Origin: Pseudoalteromonas holothuriae
GTDB lineage: Bacteria; Pseudomonadota; Gammaproteobacteria; Enterobacterales; Alteromonadaceae
Assembly (NCBI RefSeq): GCF_945859825.1
Contig: NZ_CAMAPC010000004.1
Span: forward strand, 124,001 to 188,000
DNA length: 64,000 bases
Reading direction: 5' to 3'
The number at the start of each line of letters is the position of its first letter. Positions within the stretch are counted from its first letter, which is position 1. Positions 7,641 to 17,132 of this stretch are shown piece after piece. Below the pieces are notes generated by a model, which did not search any database, was not told where the DNA came from, and was given only the letters and a program-made list of their open reading frames with translations. The position numbers and the translations under genes are program-made.

Positions 7641-9971
7641 TTACGGGCAAGTAGAGCCAATACATACAACGGATGGGTCTAACTCAACATAAGAAAGAAT
7701 CTTATTATTACTTAAATCGATCTCTGTTATGTCATTTCCAGTAGCCCAAAATCTAACTAAGGTCGTATTTTTTGTCAAATCTATATAAGATAATTGATTA
7801 TTAGCCAAATTTAATACTTGTAATTTGTAATTTTCGCTTAAATCTAACTGTATCAATTCGCCATCAAAGGCCGATAATATGACCAGTTGCTTGTTTTTTG
7901 TAAGATCTACTTCAGGGAACCTATTGTTACCGAGCCAAAGTTTTAGAAGTTCGGTATTTTCACTAACATCAACTTCAGTGAGATAGTTATAAGCTAGACT
8001 CAACTCTTTAAGTTGCTTGTTTTTAGACACATCCACATCAAAAAACATGTTTTTAGCTAAACGGAGATTCAATAGTGCAAGGTTTTGACTTAAGTCAATC
8101 TGGGAAAGCTGATTATCTATAAGGCTAAGACTCGACAGGTTTGGGGTTTTTGACAGATCAATCTCCGTTAAACGGTTTTGTTCTGCGTGAATATATTTCA
8201 ATGCGTTATTGTTAGTTATATCAAGATGAGAGATATTATTCGAATTAAGTTCAAGTCCTAATAGTCCGGTTAAAGTGCTAATATCAATTTCACTTATTTG
8301 ATTGCCCCCTAAGTTGAGATCTTTGAGCAGTATATTGTTAGTTACATCTATCTCTGACAACTTATTATTCTTCAAACTAAGGCTGTTTAGCTTGGTATTT
8401 TGACTTAAATCAATCTGCGAAAGTTGGTTATATCCTAAATTTAAAGACTCTAAGTGTATATTTCTGCGAATATCAATTGTTGTTAGATTATTGCCGTACA
8501 AATTTAGCACCTTTAGATTCACCATATGCTCAAGTCCAACAACCGAGTTGATATTTTTATCGTAGCAATCTAGTTCAACAACTTGCAATACCCTATTAAC
8601 CTCACCGTTATTGGCACATGCTAATAGTTGTTGATCTAAAATCACAGTTGCTAATAATGGGTTTGGCAATACCTCTACAGTTCTATTAACTGATGCTTGA
8701 TTACCTGACTTGTCAGTTGCTGTATAAGTAAGCTTATAAAGACCTCTCACAGATGTATCGACATTTCCACTAACTACAACTGCTACTTTACCATCTATAA
8801 AATCTGTTGCGATAAAACCTGGCTCTTGATATTCCTCACCCTGTGCAGCTCGTATCTCAGCTTCGCCAATAAGCGTAATCACAGGTGCTGTTGTATCAAT
8901 GACATTCACTATACGACGCTCCAAAGCATTATTACCTGACTTATCAGTCGCACTAAATACGACAGAGTATTGGCCTAGCTTAGAGTTATCTACCTTATGT
9001 ACAGTCGATATGGCAATAGCACCATCAACTTCATCTTCAGCCAATGCGCCTTCATCAACATACCGAGTGCCATATTCAATATTCACAGGGTTTTCACCCA
9101 CAATAGTAATAATAGGTGCTGTTGTATCAACGACATTAACTATTCGAGTTATAGAAGCCGTATTACCTAATTTGTCCGTTGCACTATACACAATGGAATG
9201 TTGACCTAGCTTGAATTTATCTATACTCATTGCTGCTAAGACTGCAACCGCACCATCAACATTATCTTCAGCTGATGCACCTTCATCAACATACTGAGTG
9301 CCATATTCGATATTCACCGGGTTTTCACCCGCAATAGTAATAATAGGTGCTGTTGTATCAACGACATTAACTATTCGAGTTATTGAAGCCGTATTACCAG
9401 ATTTGTCCGTTGCACTATATACAATGGAATGTTGGCCTAGCTTGAATTTATCTATACTCATTGCTGCTGAGACTGCAACCGCACCTTCAACATTATCTTC
9501 AGCTAATGCGCCTTCATCAACATACTGAGTACCATATTCGATAGTCACAGGGTTTTCACCCGCAATAGAGATAATAGGTGCTGTTCTATCAACCACATTA
9601 ACTATTCGAGTTACCATCGCTTGGTTACCCGCCTTATCCATCGCTTTGTATTCTACAAAATACTGCCCTAACTTTTTTGTATCAAGGTTACTTGATGCAG
9701 AAACTGTAACCTCACCATCCACAATGTCTATTGCTGTCGCCCCATCGTCAGAGTAACTCACCCCATATTCTATAGTAACGGGGTTCTCTCCCAAGATGTT
9801 GATCTCTGGCGCAATCGTATCTTTTTGTTGGTTAGTCTGAGTAATGTCACCTGATCCATCAGTCTGGTTTGGGTTAGAAGTACTTTCTGTGTCAGAGCCA
9901 CCACAACCGGATAATGTAATACTCACGACAAATATACTAACGATTCCAAACATATTTAAAAATTTACTCAT
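7641..9971 (-). CDS. Surface lipoprotein with five Ig-like (DUF5011) repeats and a leucine-rich-repeat domain
   Basis: The 776-residue precursor has a signal peptide with lipobox LSGC (Cys23), then a Ser/Asp/Thr/Gln-rich linker. Five DUF5011-type Ig-like repeats of 77 residues follow (about 51-435), each starting DTxAPxI and containing GENPVxIEYG and DKxGN. Residues about 450-765 form an LRR domain of about 14 units of 21 residues, of the form NxLxxIDLSxNxxLxxLxLxx. A short tail has two Cys residues. The plan resembles internalin-like adhesins, with an Ig stalk lifting an LRR binding face from the outer membrane. Ligand and function are unknown. Start by AAGGT upstream and signal peptide. Confidence 0.85.
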   Translation of the reverse strand: MSKFLNMFGIVSIFVVSITLSGCGGSDTESTSNPNQTDGSGDITQTNQQKDTIAPEINILGENPVTIEYGVSYSDDGATAIDIVDGEVTVSASSNLDTKKLGQYFVEYKAMDKAGNQAMVTRIVNVVDRTAPIISIAGENPVTIEYGTQYVDEGALAEDNVEGAVAVSAAMSIDKFKLGQHSIVYSATDKSGNTASITRIVNVVDTTAPIITIAGENPVNIEYGTQYVDEGASAEDNVDGAVAVLAAMSIDKFKLGQHSIVYSATDKLGNTASITRIVNVVDTTAPIITIVGENPVNIEYGTRYVDEGALAEDEVDGAIAISTVHKVDNSKLGQYSVVFSATDKSGNNALERRIVNVIDTTAPVITLIGEAEIRAAQGEEYQEPGFIATDFIDGKVAVVVSGNVDTSVRGLYKLTYTATDKSGNQASVNRTVEVLPNPLLATVILDQQLLACANNGEVNRVLQVVELDCYDKNINSVVGLEHMVNLKVLNLYGNNLTTIDIRRNIHLESLNLGYNQLSQIDLSQNTKLNSLSLKNNKLSEIDVTNNILLKDLNLGGNQISEIDISTLTGLLGLELNSNNISHLDITNNNALKYIHAEQNRLTEIDLSKTPNLSSLSLIDNQLSQIDLSQNLALLNLRLAKNMFFDVDVSKNKQLKELSLAYNYLTEVDVSENTELLKLWLGNNRFPEVDLTKNKQLVILSAFDGELIQLDLSENYKLQVLNLANNQLSYIDLTKNTTLVRFWATGNDITEIDLSNNKILSYVELDPSVVCIGSTCP
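8667..9821 (-). repeat. Five tandem 231-bp repeats encoding Ig-like domains
   Basis: The units run roughly 9821-9591, 9590-9360, 9359-9129, 9128-8898 and 8897-8667. Units 2, 3 and 4 are nearly identical at the DNA level over long stretches, while 1 and 5 have diverged. This suggests recent expansion of the middle units and possible copy-number variation. Confidence 0.85.
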
Positions 9972-10134
9972 AAACTACCTTCACTCTTGAAAGAAAAATC
10001 ACACAACAGAAAACATGACATGCATCTAAAAAGGACATACTACTGACTTGTACCTACTTTTTTACAAAAAGAACTATCCAATACTTCAAATTAAGATGAA
10101 GAACCTTCCCTGAGTGAAAAGTACTATTAAAAAC

Positions 10135-10161
10135 AAAAAACCCAGCCTAAGCTGGGTTTTT
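10135..10161 (-). terminator. Rho-independent terminator of rpmB-rpmG
   Basis: CCCAGC-CTAA-GCTGGG (10141-10156) has six A residues on one side and five T on the other. It lies 21 nt past the rpmG stop and can work in both directions. Confidence 0.9.
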
Positions 10162-10181
10162 AGTATTCTGAAAAAGCAAAA

Positions 10182-10337
10182 TTACTTGATTTTTGCTTCT
10201 TTGAAAACCACGTGTTTACGAACCTTAGGATCGTATTTTTTGATTTCCATTTTTTCAGGCATGTTACGCTTGTTTTTGTCGGTAGTGTAGAAATAACCAG
10301 TACCAGCAGTTGAAACTAAACGGATCTTATCACGCAT
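10182..10337 (-). CDS. rpmG: 50S ribosomal protein L33
   Basis: This 51-residue protein was read directly from the sequence, beginning [19 protein letters not shown] and ending FKEAKIK. It aligns along its length with E. coli L33. It is the zinc-free form, since the CxxC pairs of zinc-binding paralogues are absent. An AAGGAG box overlapping the end of rpmB lies 8 nt before the ATG. Only 12 nt separate it from rpmB, so the two form an operon, ended by the terminator downstream. L33 lies near the ribosomal E site. Confidence 0.97.
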   Translation of the reverse strand: MRDKIRLVSTAGTGYFYTTDKNKRNMPEKMEIKKYDPKVRKHVVFKEAKIK

Positions 10338-10349
10338 GACTCAAGCTCC

Positions 10350-10586
10350 TTAAACTTTTTCGCCGCGAGCACGGATATCAATCAATACCGCGTCGATGCC
10401 TTTCTTATCGATAATACGCATACCTTTAGTAGTAGTACGTAATGTAACGAAACGTTTTTCGCTTTCAACCCAGAAACGGTGTGTTTGTAGGTTAGGTAGG
10501 AAGCGACGCTTAGTAGCGTTGCGCGCGTGTGAACGGTGGTTACCTACCACTGGGCGCTTACCTGTAACTTGACAGACTTTAGACAT
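10350..10586 (-). CDS. rpmB: 50S ribosomal protein L28
   Basis: This 78-residue protein begins [20 protein letters not shown], the conserved L28 N-terminus, and ends [10 protein letters not shown] used the internal ATG at 10586, preceded by GGAG. The longer open frame upstream adds 38 residues unlike any L28. It is first in an operon with rpmG. A 585-bp gap containing a palindromic repeat element separates it from radC upstream. Confidence 0.97.
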   Translation of the reverse strand: MSKVCQVTGKRPVVGNHRSHARNATKRRFLPNLQTHRFWVESEKRFVTLRTTTKGMRIIDKKGIDAVLIDIRARGEKV

Positions 10587-10807
10587 GTCTATGTATCTCC
10601 AATAACTTCGCTCGAGCTTAATTTTCCCTTGGACCTTAACTGCGTAGCCCCGGGGTAAATAGAGGGCGCTCTTTATACAGCATCTACAGGCAGAGATCAA
10701 GGATCTGATCCTATCTAATCAGCTCATGTGTAATTTTGATAGCGGCCAATTATAATGATCGAATGCCCCTTAGGAAAGCAAAAACTGCATTTAAATTAAA
10801 CTAATTT

Positions 10808-10838
10808 GCAAAAAACACCGCAAAGTGATGTTTTTTGC
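10808..10838. terminator. AT-rich hairpin, possible radC terminator
   Basis: GCAAAAAACA (10808-10817) pairs perfectly with TGTTTTTTGC (10829-10838). It could end leftward transcription from radC before rpmB. The stem is almost all A:T, so strength is uncertain. Confidence 0.4.
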
Positions 10839-10864
10839 AACTTTATTCTCTAAAACTCACTAGC

Positions 10865-11170
10865 GTCTGTTTATCTTTCGAGATTAATTTTGCAGCAGCG
10901 CGTTTGGTTTTTAGGTAAGGCAGAGCCTATGTCGTGTGGTATTCTCCATAAATAGGCGATAACGCAGCATAAATACCAAACGCGCGCTGCCCAAAGGGTT
11001 CTGCCTAGGGGCGATTAACTCTTTGTTGCCTACATGGATGTAGGTAAGGGGCGTGAGCAGGACGAGGTAGCTTTGCTCGATTTTTACTTAGCCCACTAGG
11101 TTACAAACCTCGCACCGCGATTAAATCGCCCCTAGATTGAACAAATTTTAATCCTCAAAGGAAAACAGAC
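10865..11170. mobile_element. Palindromic MITE-like element with terminal inverted repeats
   Basis: This 306-bp element fills the rpmB-radC gap. Its ends are imperfect inverted repeats starting GTCTGTTT (10865) and, on the other strand, GTCTGTTTTCCTTTGAGG (from 11170). Two more inverted pairs are nested inside: GCGCGTTTGGT near 10899 against ACCAAACGCGC near 10980, and CTAGGGGCGATTAA near 11007 against its complement near 11121-11135. A third, AGGCAGAGCC/GGTTCTGCCT, lies between them. It has no coding capacity. The outer end resembles the partial repeats at 20983 and 50475. The structure fits a non-autonomous element or a structured RNA-forming repeat. Confidence 0.6.
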
Positions 11171-11171
11171 C

Positions 11172-11846
11172 CTAAATTAAGCCACGTTGTGCAAACGAAA
11201 TACATTGATTACCCGCCACAATAAGGTGATCAAGTACATTAATGTCAACAAGGGCCAATGCATTTTGTAACTTTTTGGTGATTAATTTATCGGCTTGACT
11301 GGGCTCTGCAACGCCAGATGGGTGGTTGTGCGCAAAAATTAATGATGCGGCATTATGTTTTAATGCTGCTTTAACAACTTCTCGTGGATACACACTTGCT
11401 GCATTAATGGTCCCTCTAAATAGTATTTCATCTTTTATAAGGCGATTTTGATTATCAACATACAGCGCCATAAAGACCTCATGATCCAACCCTCTTAACT
11501 GAATCGTTAAATAATCCGTCACAGCCTCAGGCGAGCCGAACAATATATCTCGTTCACAACGCTCTTTTAAATAACGCTTGCTTAATTCTAACACCGCCTG
11601 TAACTGTACATATTTTGCTTCTCCAAGCCCTTTAAAAGCACAAAAATCACTGAGACTGGCATTAAATAAATTACTCAGCGTATTGTTTTGTATCAATAAA
11701 GACTGCGCTAACTCGACGGCATTCATACCCTTAACCCCAGTGCGTAAAAAAATAGCCAAAAGCTCGGCATCGGTTAATGCGTTAGGACCTTGATTAAGTA
11801 GTTTCTCACGGGGGCGTGTATGTACAGGTATTGCATGTATTTGCAT
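11172..11846 (-). CDS. radC: RadC family JAB/MPN-domain protein
   Basis: This 224-residue protein has an N-terminal helix-hairpin-helix-like region and a C-terminal JAB/MPN metalloprotease-like domain. The zinc motif HNHPSG plus a downstream Asp (SQAD) are clear near residues 170-185. The family was once assigned to DNA repair, but its function is unresolved. It lies head-to-head with coaBC across 138 bp, the same arrangement as in E. coli. The 3' end abuts the palindromic element. Confidence 0.93.
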   Translation of the reverse strand: MQIHAIPVHTRPREKLLNQGPNALTDAELLAIFLRTGVKGMNAVELAQSLLIQNNTLSNLFNASLSDFCAFKGLGEAKYVQLQAVLELSKRYLKERCERDILFGSPEAVTDYLTIQLRGLDHEVFMALYVDNQNRLIKDEILFRGTINAASVYPREVVKAALKHNAASLIFAHNHPSGVAEPSQADKLITKKLQNALALVDINVLDHLIVAGNQCISFAQRGLI

Positions 11847-11984
11847 CTCTTATCCTTAGAGTTGATTATCCATTTGCCATTAAGTGTAGTGAGCAAATCA
11901 AATTATTCAAAACCGCCCTAGTGCCATCAATATAGTGCCTGTGTTATCTTTAACACTTAAACTAATAACTCTTGGATTTAGGGC

Positions 11985-13181
11985 ATGAGCCAACAACATA
12001 AAAATATTGTGCTAGGAATAAGCGGCGGTATTGCAGCCTATAAATGTGCTGAACTTGTCAGGCGATTAAAAGAACAAGACTGTACAGTTAAAGTCGTCAT
12101 GACCGACTCAGCAAAGCACTTTATTACAGCGCTCACTATGCAAGCCGTTTCAGGTGAGCCTGTTGCAGACTCACTCCTAGACCCCAGCGCAGAGGCCGCA
12201 ATGGGCCATATCGAATTAGCAAAATGGGCCGACCTGATTCTAGTCGCACCAGCTAGCTGCAATATCATTGCAAAAATGGCACAAGGCATTGCCGATGACT
12301 TGCTCACCACATTATTGTTAGCAACTCCTGCGCAAGTTGCAATCGCACCAGCAATGAACCAACAAATGTATGCCCATGCAGCAACCCAAGAAAACCTTAA
12401 AACTTTGCAAGCGAGAGGCGTGTTAATTTGGGGGCCAGGCAAAGGTGAACAAGCGTGCGGTGATGTTGGCGCTGGTCGAATGTTAGAGCCTAATAAGTTG
12501 GTAGACTTGAGCTTAGCAGCAGAGCCTGCCACATTACTTGCCGATGTTACCATTACCGTTACAGCGGGCCCAACACGAGAACCACTCGACCCAGTACGGT
12601 TTATTAGTAATCACAGTTCTGGAAAAATGGGCTATGCATTGGCTCACGCAGCTCTAATGTTAGGCGCTAAAGTTAATTTAATTTCCGGGCCAGTCAACAT
12701 TGAGCCCCCACAAGGCGTCAATCTAGTTTCAGTAGAAAGTGCTATACAAATGCGTGATGCAGCACTAAAGCTGGCAGGCAGTTCAGATATTTTTATTGGT
12801 TGCGCAGCTGTTGCAGATTACCGCGTTGCACAAGTTGCTGAACAAAAAATAAAAAAGCAAGGTGATGAAATGACCATCACTATGATCAAAAATCCTGACA
12901 TCATTGCTGAAGTTGCCGGATTAACCAAAAACCGACCCTACACTGTTGGGTTTGCGGCTGAAACACAAAATGTTGAGCAATATGCGAAAGGTAAATTAAA
13001 AAACAAAAACTTAGATATGATTTGCGCCAACGACGTATCTAACCAAGCGCTTGGATTTAATTCTAATAATAATGCACTCACCTTGTTTTGGCACGACGAC
13101 AGTGTAGAACTCGGCATCGCTGACAAACAGGCCTTAGCGATGAACGTGCTATTAGAAATAGCAAAAAGGCTTGATTTTTAG
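11985..13181 (+). CDS. coaBC: Bifunctional phosphopantothenoylcysteine decarboxylase / phosphopantothenate-cysteine ligase
   Basis: CoaBC carries out two consecutive steps of coenzyme A synthesis: CTP-dependent joining of cysteine to 4'-phosphopantothenate, then FMN-dependent decarboxylation. In the 398-residue protein the N-terminal CoaC half shows [18 protein letters not shown] (substrate clamp) and the flexible-flap motif around [10 protein letters not shown]. The CoaB half starts near residue 190 with [14 protein letters not shown] and has NPDIIAE. In E. coli the next genes are dut and slmA; here slmA follows without dut. Confidence 0.97.
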   Translation: MSQQHKNIVLGISGGIAAYKCAELVRRLKEQDCTVKVVMTDSAKHFITALTMQAVSGEPVADSLLDPSAEAAMGHIELAKWADLILVAPASCNIIAKMAQGIADDLLTTLLLATPAQVAIAPAMNQQMYAHAATQENLKTLQARGVLIWGPGKGEQACGDVGAGRMLEPNKLVDLSLAAEPATLLADVTITVTAGPTREPLDPVRFISNHSSGKMGYALAHAALMLGAKVNLISGPVNIEPPQGVNLVSVESAIQMRDAALKLAGSSDIFIGCAAVADYRVAQVAEQKIKKQGDEMTITMIKNPDIIAEVAGLTKNRPYTVGFAAETQNVEQYAKGKLKNKNLDMICANDVSNQALGFNSNNNALTLFWHDDSVELGIADKQALAMNVLLEIAKRLDF

Positions 13182-13310
13182 CCACTTCCCAGTGGCCTTT
13201 TAAAACACTGGCACCAAGCTGAATAAAGCATTAACATAACTCCCTGAGCAATAGGTGTGAGCTGCTTGGGGTTTGCACTGACCATAATAACGATAACTAA
13301 AGGAAAGTTC

Positions 13311-13901
13311 ATGCCAGCGACTAAACGCAGTAATCGCAAAGAGCAAATACTACAATCTCTCGCACAAATGCTTGAAACTAGCCCAGGTCAACGCATTACT
13401 ACCGCTAAATTGGCAGCTGAAGTTGGCGTATCTGAAGCTGCTTTATATCGCCATTTCCCCAGTAAAGCGCGTATGTTTGAAGGACTCATCGAGTTTATCG
13501 AAGATACTTTACTCTCACGCATCAACATTATTTTAGAAAACGAAAAAGAGACTCAAGGTCGCATTTACAATATTTTAATGTTGCTATTAGCATTTGCAGA
13601 AAAAAACCCAGGTATCACTCGAATTTTAACGGGCGATGCACTCCAAGGTGAGCAAGAAAGGCTAAGAGAGCGCGTGCAAAGTTTATTTGAAAAACTAGAA
13701 ACACAGTTCAAACAGGTATTACGGGAGCGTAAACTCAGAGAAGGTAAAACATTTGCAACTGAAGAAGGCGCACTGGCAAACCTATTTCTTGCATATGTGG
13801 AAGGTAAAATGAATCAATTTGTGCGCAGCGACTTTAAAGCACTGCCTAGCAGCCAATTTGAAAAGCAATGGCTAGAACTACAAAAAATCTGGCTTGCTTA
13901 A
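13311..13901 (+). CDS. slmA: Nucleoid occlusion factor SlmA (TetR family)
   Basis: SlmA binds SBS sites on the chromosome and blocks FtsZ ring assembly over the nucleoid. The 196-residue protein has the TetR helix-turn-helix at about residues 28-55 ([23 protein letters not shown]) and the usual all-helical C-terminal dimerisation and FtsZ-binding domain. I chose ATG 13311 ([12 protein letters not shown]), which has AAAGGAAAG upstream and matches the family start; a further 18 residues upstream are open but not homologous. It follows coaBC after 129 nt. Confidence 0.95.
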   Translation: MPATKRSNRKEQILQSLAQMLETSPGQRITTAKLAAEVGVSEAALYRHFPSKARMFEGLIEFIEDTLLSRINIILENEKETQGRIYNILMLLLAFAEKNPGITRILTGDALQGEQERLRERVQSLFEKLETQFKQVLRERKLREGKTFATEEGALANLFLAYVEGKMNQFVRSDFKALPSSQFEKQWLELQKIWLA

Positions 13902-13923
13902 TACCAGTTTTATTAATAAATTC
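13901..13923. repeat. Fragment of the ATACCAAT MITE family end
   Basis: ATACCAGTTTTATTAATAAA at the slmA stop matches the left end of the MITE at 16916 with few changes. No other end is present, so this is a remnant or a terminus alone. Its first base is also the last base of the slmA stop codon. Confidence 0.45.
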
Positions 13924-13929
13924 GGATAC

Positions 13930-13957
13930 GATAAAAAGGTATTATCGCCTTTTTATC
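13930..13957 (+). terminator. Rho-independent terminator of slmA
   Basis: GATAAAAAGG-TATTATCG-CCTTTTTATC is a perfect 10-bp stem, 28 nt after the slmA stop codon, with the T-rich arm downstream. Confidence 0.75.
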
Positions 13958-14046
13958 TCCCTCATCCCTATTTTTACCGCAAGCCTCTTTAGAGAGCAAA
14001 CTAACTTGTGATAAAACAAGTTATCGTCAACTACCAGTACAAAAAG

Positions 14047-16806
14047 ATGAAACCCATTCACTCCCTTATTAGCGCCGGTATATTAATTGCCAGCACCGCA
14101 AGTACAGCTTCTACATCAGACTTAGCGCTACAGTTTAAAGATGTTTTTGATTTTCGTTATGCACAAAACACGGTGTTATCCGATGATGGTCAGTTTTTAA
14201 CGTTTTCCGCCCAACCTTATAGAGGAGATAGCGAAGGACATGTTTATAATTTAACAACCAATCAATTAATAGCGAAGGTGCCTAATGGCAAAAAGCCTCA
14301 GATCAACAAATCAGCTACTTGGGTAGCATTTACGCAAACTCCTTCTTTACTTAATAATGAAACCGCCAGTAAAAAAGAAAAGAAGAAACTGCCAAAAAAT
14401 CTGGTTTTAATAAATACCCAAACAAAGCAACAGCACACGTTTCACAATCTTGCTGATTACCAATTGTCTGATGACGGACAGTGGCTTGCATATCGAGAGA
14501 AAGAAACCGCAGAAGACAAGTCAAAAGTTAAAGCTGACCAACCTAGCATCAAAACTGACAAAAAAGACAAAGCTTATCAACTAGTCATCATTAATTTAAA
14601 CAATGACAGCACAGTGCGAATTGAGCAAGTAGGCAAGTATGAGATCAGCCCAAGCAGTCAAGGTGTACTGTTTAATCAACTGAGCAAAGATGGCAGTAAA
14701 AATCGTATTAACTTTATTGATTTAAGTGACCTTAAACAACATAGTTTATTTGATGAACCCGGGATCACAATAAGTCAAATTGCTTGGCACCCGCAAGGTA
14801 ACACGGTGGCATTTTATCAAGGTAATTACGTCAATGAGGATACACGTCGCCGCCATTACCAATTAACTTTGTGGAATGCACCAAACAACACCACCCAAAA
14901 TATCACTAACCCAGATACTTGGCTTAGTGGTAAAACAGCTAAAATTCAGTGGTCTGAAGATGGTAAGCGACTATATTTTGAAAACCGCCCAGCACTAGAG
15001 GCAAAAAGCACGCCTCTGAAATACCACGATCAAGCCTCTTTAACCGATATTGATACCATCCGCGCGCACAAAGGGTTACAAATTTGGCACAACGAAGACC
15101 CAGAAATAAAACCTCGAGAAATCAAGACTTGGGAAAAAACCAACAAACACCGTCATTACCAAGCGGTTTATCATTTAAATGGTCAACGTATAGTACAACT
15201 GACTGACGAAAAAACCCCCCATGTTAAACTCAATACAAACGCGCAATATCTTTTGGCTAGCAACGACCAGCCTCATTTAAAACAGATTATGTATAAGGGG
15301 TTTTATGATGATTACTATGCTGTAAAAGTAGCCAATGGCAATAAGCGCCTCATCATAAAAGAAGCGCCTTTTAGACCTAGTTTATCACCCACAGGTAAGC
15401 ATGCTGTTTACTTTAAAAATAAACAAGTGTGGTTAAAAGAATTACACACTCAAAAAGAGTCACCTTTAACCCATGCCATACACAATGCGATTTTTGCCAA
15501 CGATAAGCATGACTACCCTCAACCACAACCGGGTTACGGCTTTGCTGGCTGGCAACAAGATGGCAGTATCGTTTATGTGTATTCAAAATATGATATATGG
15601 GCATTCAACGTTAACTCACAACAAGCCAAACGCCTAACACAAGGCAAAGAAACACAGACACAATATCGTGTTAAAGTGCTCGATAAAAATAAAGTCGGCT
15701 TTACCAACAATGATACGCTGATACTTTCCGCCCATAACCTTGAAAATAAGCAAACTCACATTGCAAAGCTTGCGCTGGGTAATAATCAAGTAACAACAGT
15801 CCTTGCCGAGAAAGCACGCTTCGACGTGGTGAAAAAGGCAAAAAATGCAGATAAATTCCTATTTACTAAACAAACTTATCATCAATTCCCTGATTATTGG
15901 CAAACTGATACCCACTTTAAAACGCCACAAAAAGTCACCACACTGAACCCACAAATTAGCAATTTTGCATGGGGCCAAAAACCAGAGTTAGTGCAATACA
16001 AAGGGTATAACGGGGAAGACTTACAAGGTGTACTCATCAAGCCCGCGGGCTACAAGAAGGGTGACAAACTACCAGTTGTTATCTACTTCTATCGCTATAT
16101 GAGTCAGCGTATGTATCACTTTCCAAAAATGGAGTTAAATCATAGGCCTAACTTCCCTATGTTTACCTCTAATGGTTACGCGTTGTTCCTACCTGACATT
16201 CGCTTTGAGATAGGAAAGCCAGGCCCATCATCCACACAAACCATGATCAATGCAGCGCAAAAACTAATTGATATGGGTATTGCTCACCCAGATAAAATTG
16301 GCTTACAAGGCCACTCTTGGGCAGGCTATCAAAGCGCTTTTATGGTCACACAAACAGATATGTTTAAGGCTGTTGTCTCAGGCGCTCCGGTATCAAATAT
16401 GACCTCAGCATATAGCGGCATTCGTTTAAAGTCTGGTCTTGCACGTCAATTTCAATATGAAACAGGGCAAAGTCGAATTGGCAAAACATTGGTCGAAGCA
16501 CCAGAGTTATACATTGAAAATTCACCTGTATTTTTTGCTGACAAAGTGAATACACCTATTCTAATCATGTTTGGCGACGAAGACGGTGCAGTACCATGGC
16601 AAGAAGGCATTCAATATTATCTTGCATTACGTCGCCATGACAAGAATGCTATTTTCTTACAATATGAAGGCGAACCGCATCATTTAAAGCAGTTCCCTAA
16701 TCAGCTCGATTTTTCTATTCGCATGATGGAATACTTTGATCACCATTTAAAAGGTATGCCTGCAGCTAAGTGGATAAATCACGGCGAAGCTTATAAAGCA
16801 GAGTAA
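14047..16806 (+). CDS. Secreted S9-family prolyl oligopeptidase-like peptidase
   Basis: The 919-residue protein has a signal peptide (about residues 1-22, ending ASTAS), a long beta-propeller region (about 30-640) and a C-terminal alpha/beta-hydrolase peptidase domain. The triad is visible: Ser757 in GHSWAGY, Asp846 in GDEDGAVPW and His878/879 in GEPHHLKQF. Such enzymes cleave peptides, often after proline, in the periplasm or outside the cell. I start at the ATG at 14047, which leads straight into the signal peptide; a GTG 13 codons upstream is in frame. The usual GHSWGGY has Ala in place of the second Gly, which some family members share. It is a single-gene unit. Confidence 0.88.
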   Translation: MKPIHSLISAGILIASTASTASTSDLALQFKDVFDFRYAQNTVLSDDGQFLTFSAQPYRGDSEGHVYNLTTNQLIAKVPNGKKPQINKSATWVAFTQTPSLLNNETASKKEKKKLPKNLVLINTQTKQQHTFHNLADYQLSDDGQWLAYREKETAEDKSKVKADQPSIKTDKKDKAYQLVIINLNNDSTVRIEQVGKYEISPSSQGVLFNQLSKDGSKNRINFIDLSDLKQHSLFDEPGITISQIAWHPQGNTVAFYQGNYVNEDTRRRHYQLTLWNAPNNTTQNITNPDTWLSGKTAKIQWSEDGKRLYFENRPALEAKSTPLKYHDQASLTDIDTIRAHKGLQIWHNEDPEIKPREIKTWEKTNKHRHYQAVYHLNGQRIVQLTDEKTPHVKLNTNAQYLLASNDQPHLKQIMYKGFYDDYYAVKVANGNKRLIIKEAPFRPSLSPTGKHAVYFKNKQVWLKELHTQKESPLTHAIHNAIFANDKHDYPQPQPGYGFAGWQQDGSIVYVYSKYDIWAFNVNSQQAKRLTQGKETQTQYRVKVLDKNKVGFTNNDTLILSAHNLENKQTHIAKLALGNNQVTTVLAEKARFDVVKKAKNADKFLFTKQTYHQFPDYWQTDTHFKTPQKVTTLNPQISNFAWGQKPELVQYKGYNGEDLQGVLIKPAGYKKGDKLPVVIYFYRYMSQRMYHFPKMELNHRPNFPMFTSNGYALFLPDIRFEIGKPGPSSTQTMINAAQKLIDMGIAHPDKIGLQGHSWAGYQSAFMVTQTDMFKAVVSGAPVSNMTSAYSGIRLKSGLARQFQYETGQSRIGKTLVEAPELYIENSPVFFADKVNTPILIMFGDEDGAVPWQEGIQYYLALRRHDKNAIFLQYEGEPHHLKQFPNQLDFSIRMMEYFDHHLKGMPAAKWINHGEAYKAE

Positions 16807-16813
16807 AGTACAG

Positions 16814-16843
16814 ATAGGTCCAGGCAAATAGGTCTGGACCTAT
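16814..16843 (+). terminator. Hairpin after the S9 peptidase gene
   Basis: ATAGGTCCAG (16814-16823) pairs perfectly with CTGGACCTAT (16834-16843), 8 nt after the stop codon. No T run follows, so it may act as an mRNA 3'-end stabiliser or weak terminator. Confidence 0.45.
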
Positions 16844-16915
16844 ACCTGCCACATGGCGCCTGCTGTTATATCTTGACTAGCTTATGAAGAGCGCAACGTT
16901 TAAAATACACGTTTA

Positions 16916-17076
16916 ATACCAATTTTATTGATAAATTGATTATTTTAGCGAGCTAAATGACACATTAACTGCGTTAAAAATTACTCATGTAAAATAACGA
17001 TATACTGAAATTTTGCTTGGTTACCAAGCCATTAATCTGTCGTAATATTTGGTCATTTATTTAATGCAATTGGTAT
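16916..17076 (+). mobile_element. MITE copy 1 (ATACCAATT ends), upstream of gmk
   Basis: This 161-bp non-coding element has 9-bp perfect terminal inverted repeats (ATACCAATT / AATTGGTAT). It contains GCGAGCTAAAT, ATTAACTGCGTTAAA and CTCATGTA. The same order of blocks appears on the opposite strand at 18187-18348. It takes up half of the 326-bp gap before gmk. Confidence 0.8.
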
Positions 17077-17132
17077 AACTTGGTTTTTAGCTGTGGCAAT
17101 GCTTGGCCACTTCATTTTAAGAGCAGCATCCT

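Noticed and set aside
7720..8650. LRR region as a tandem DNA repeat array
   Set aside because: The 63-bp units are conserved only at protein level; DNA identity between units is too low for a recent tandem array.
8899..9528. Open frames on the plus strand opposite the Ig-like repeats
   Set aside because: They are antisense shadows of the repeated lipoprotein coding sequence and share its repeat pattern; composition is unnatural for a protein.
10587..10700. N-terminal extension of L28
   Set aside because: The 38 extra residues do not resemble any L28, and the internal ATG has a ribosome binding site and the conserved family start.
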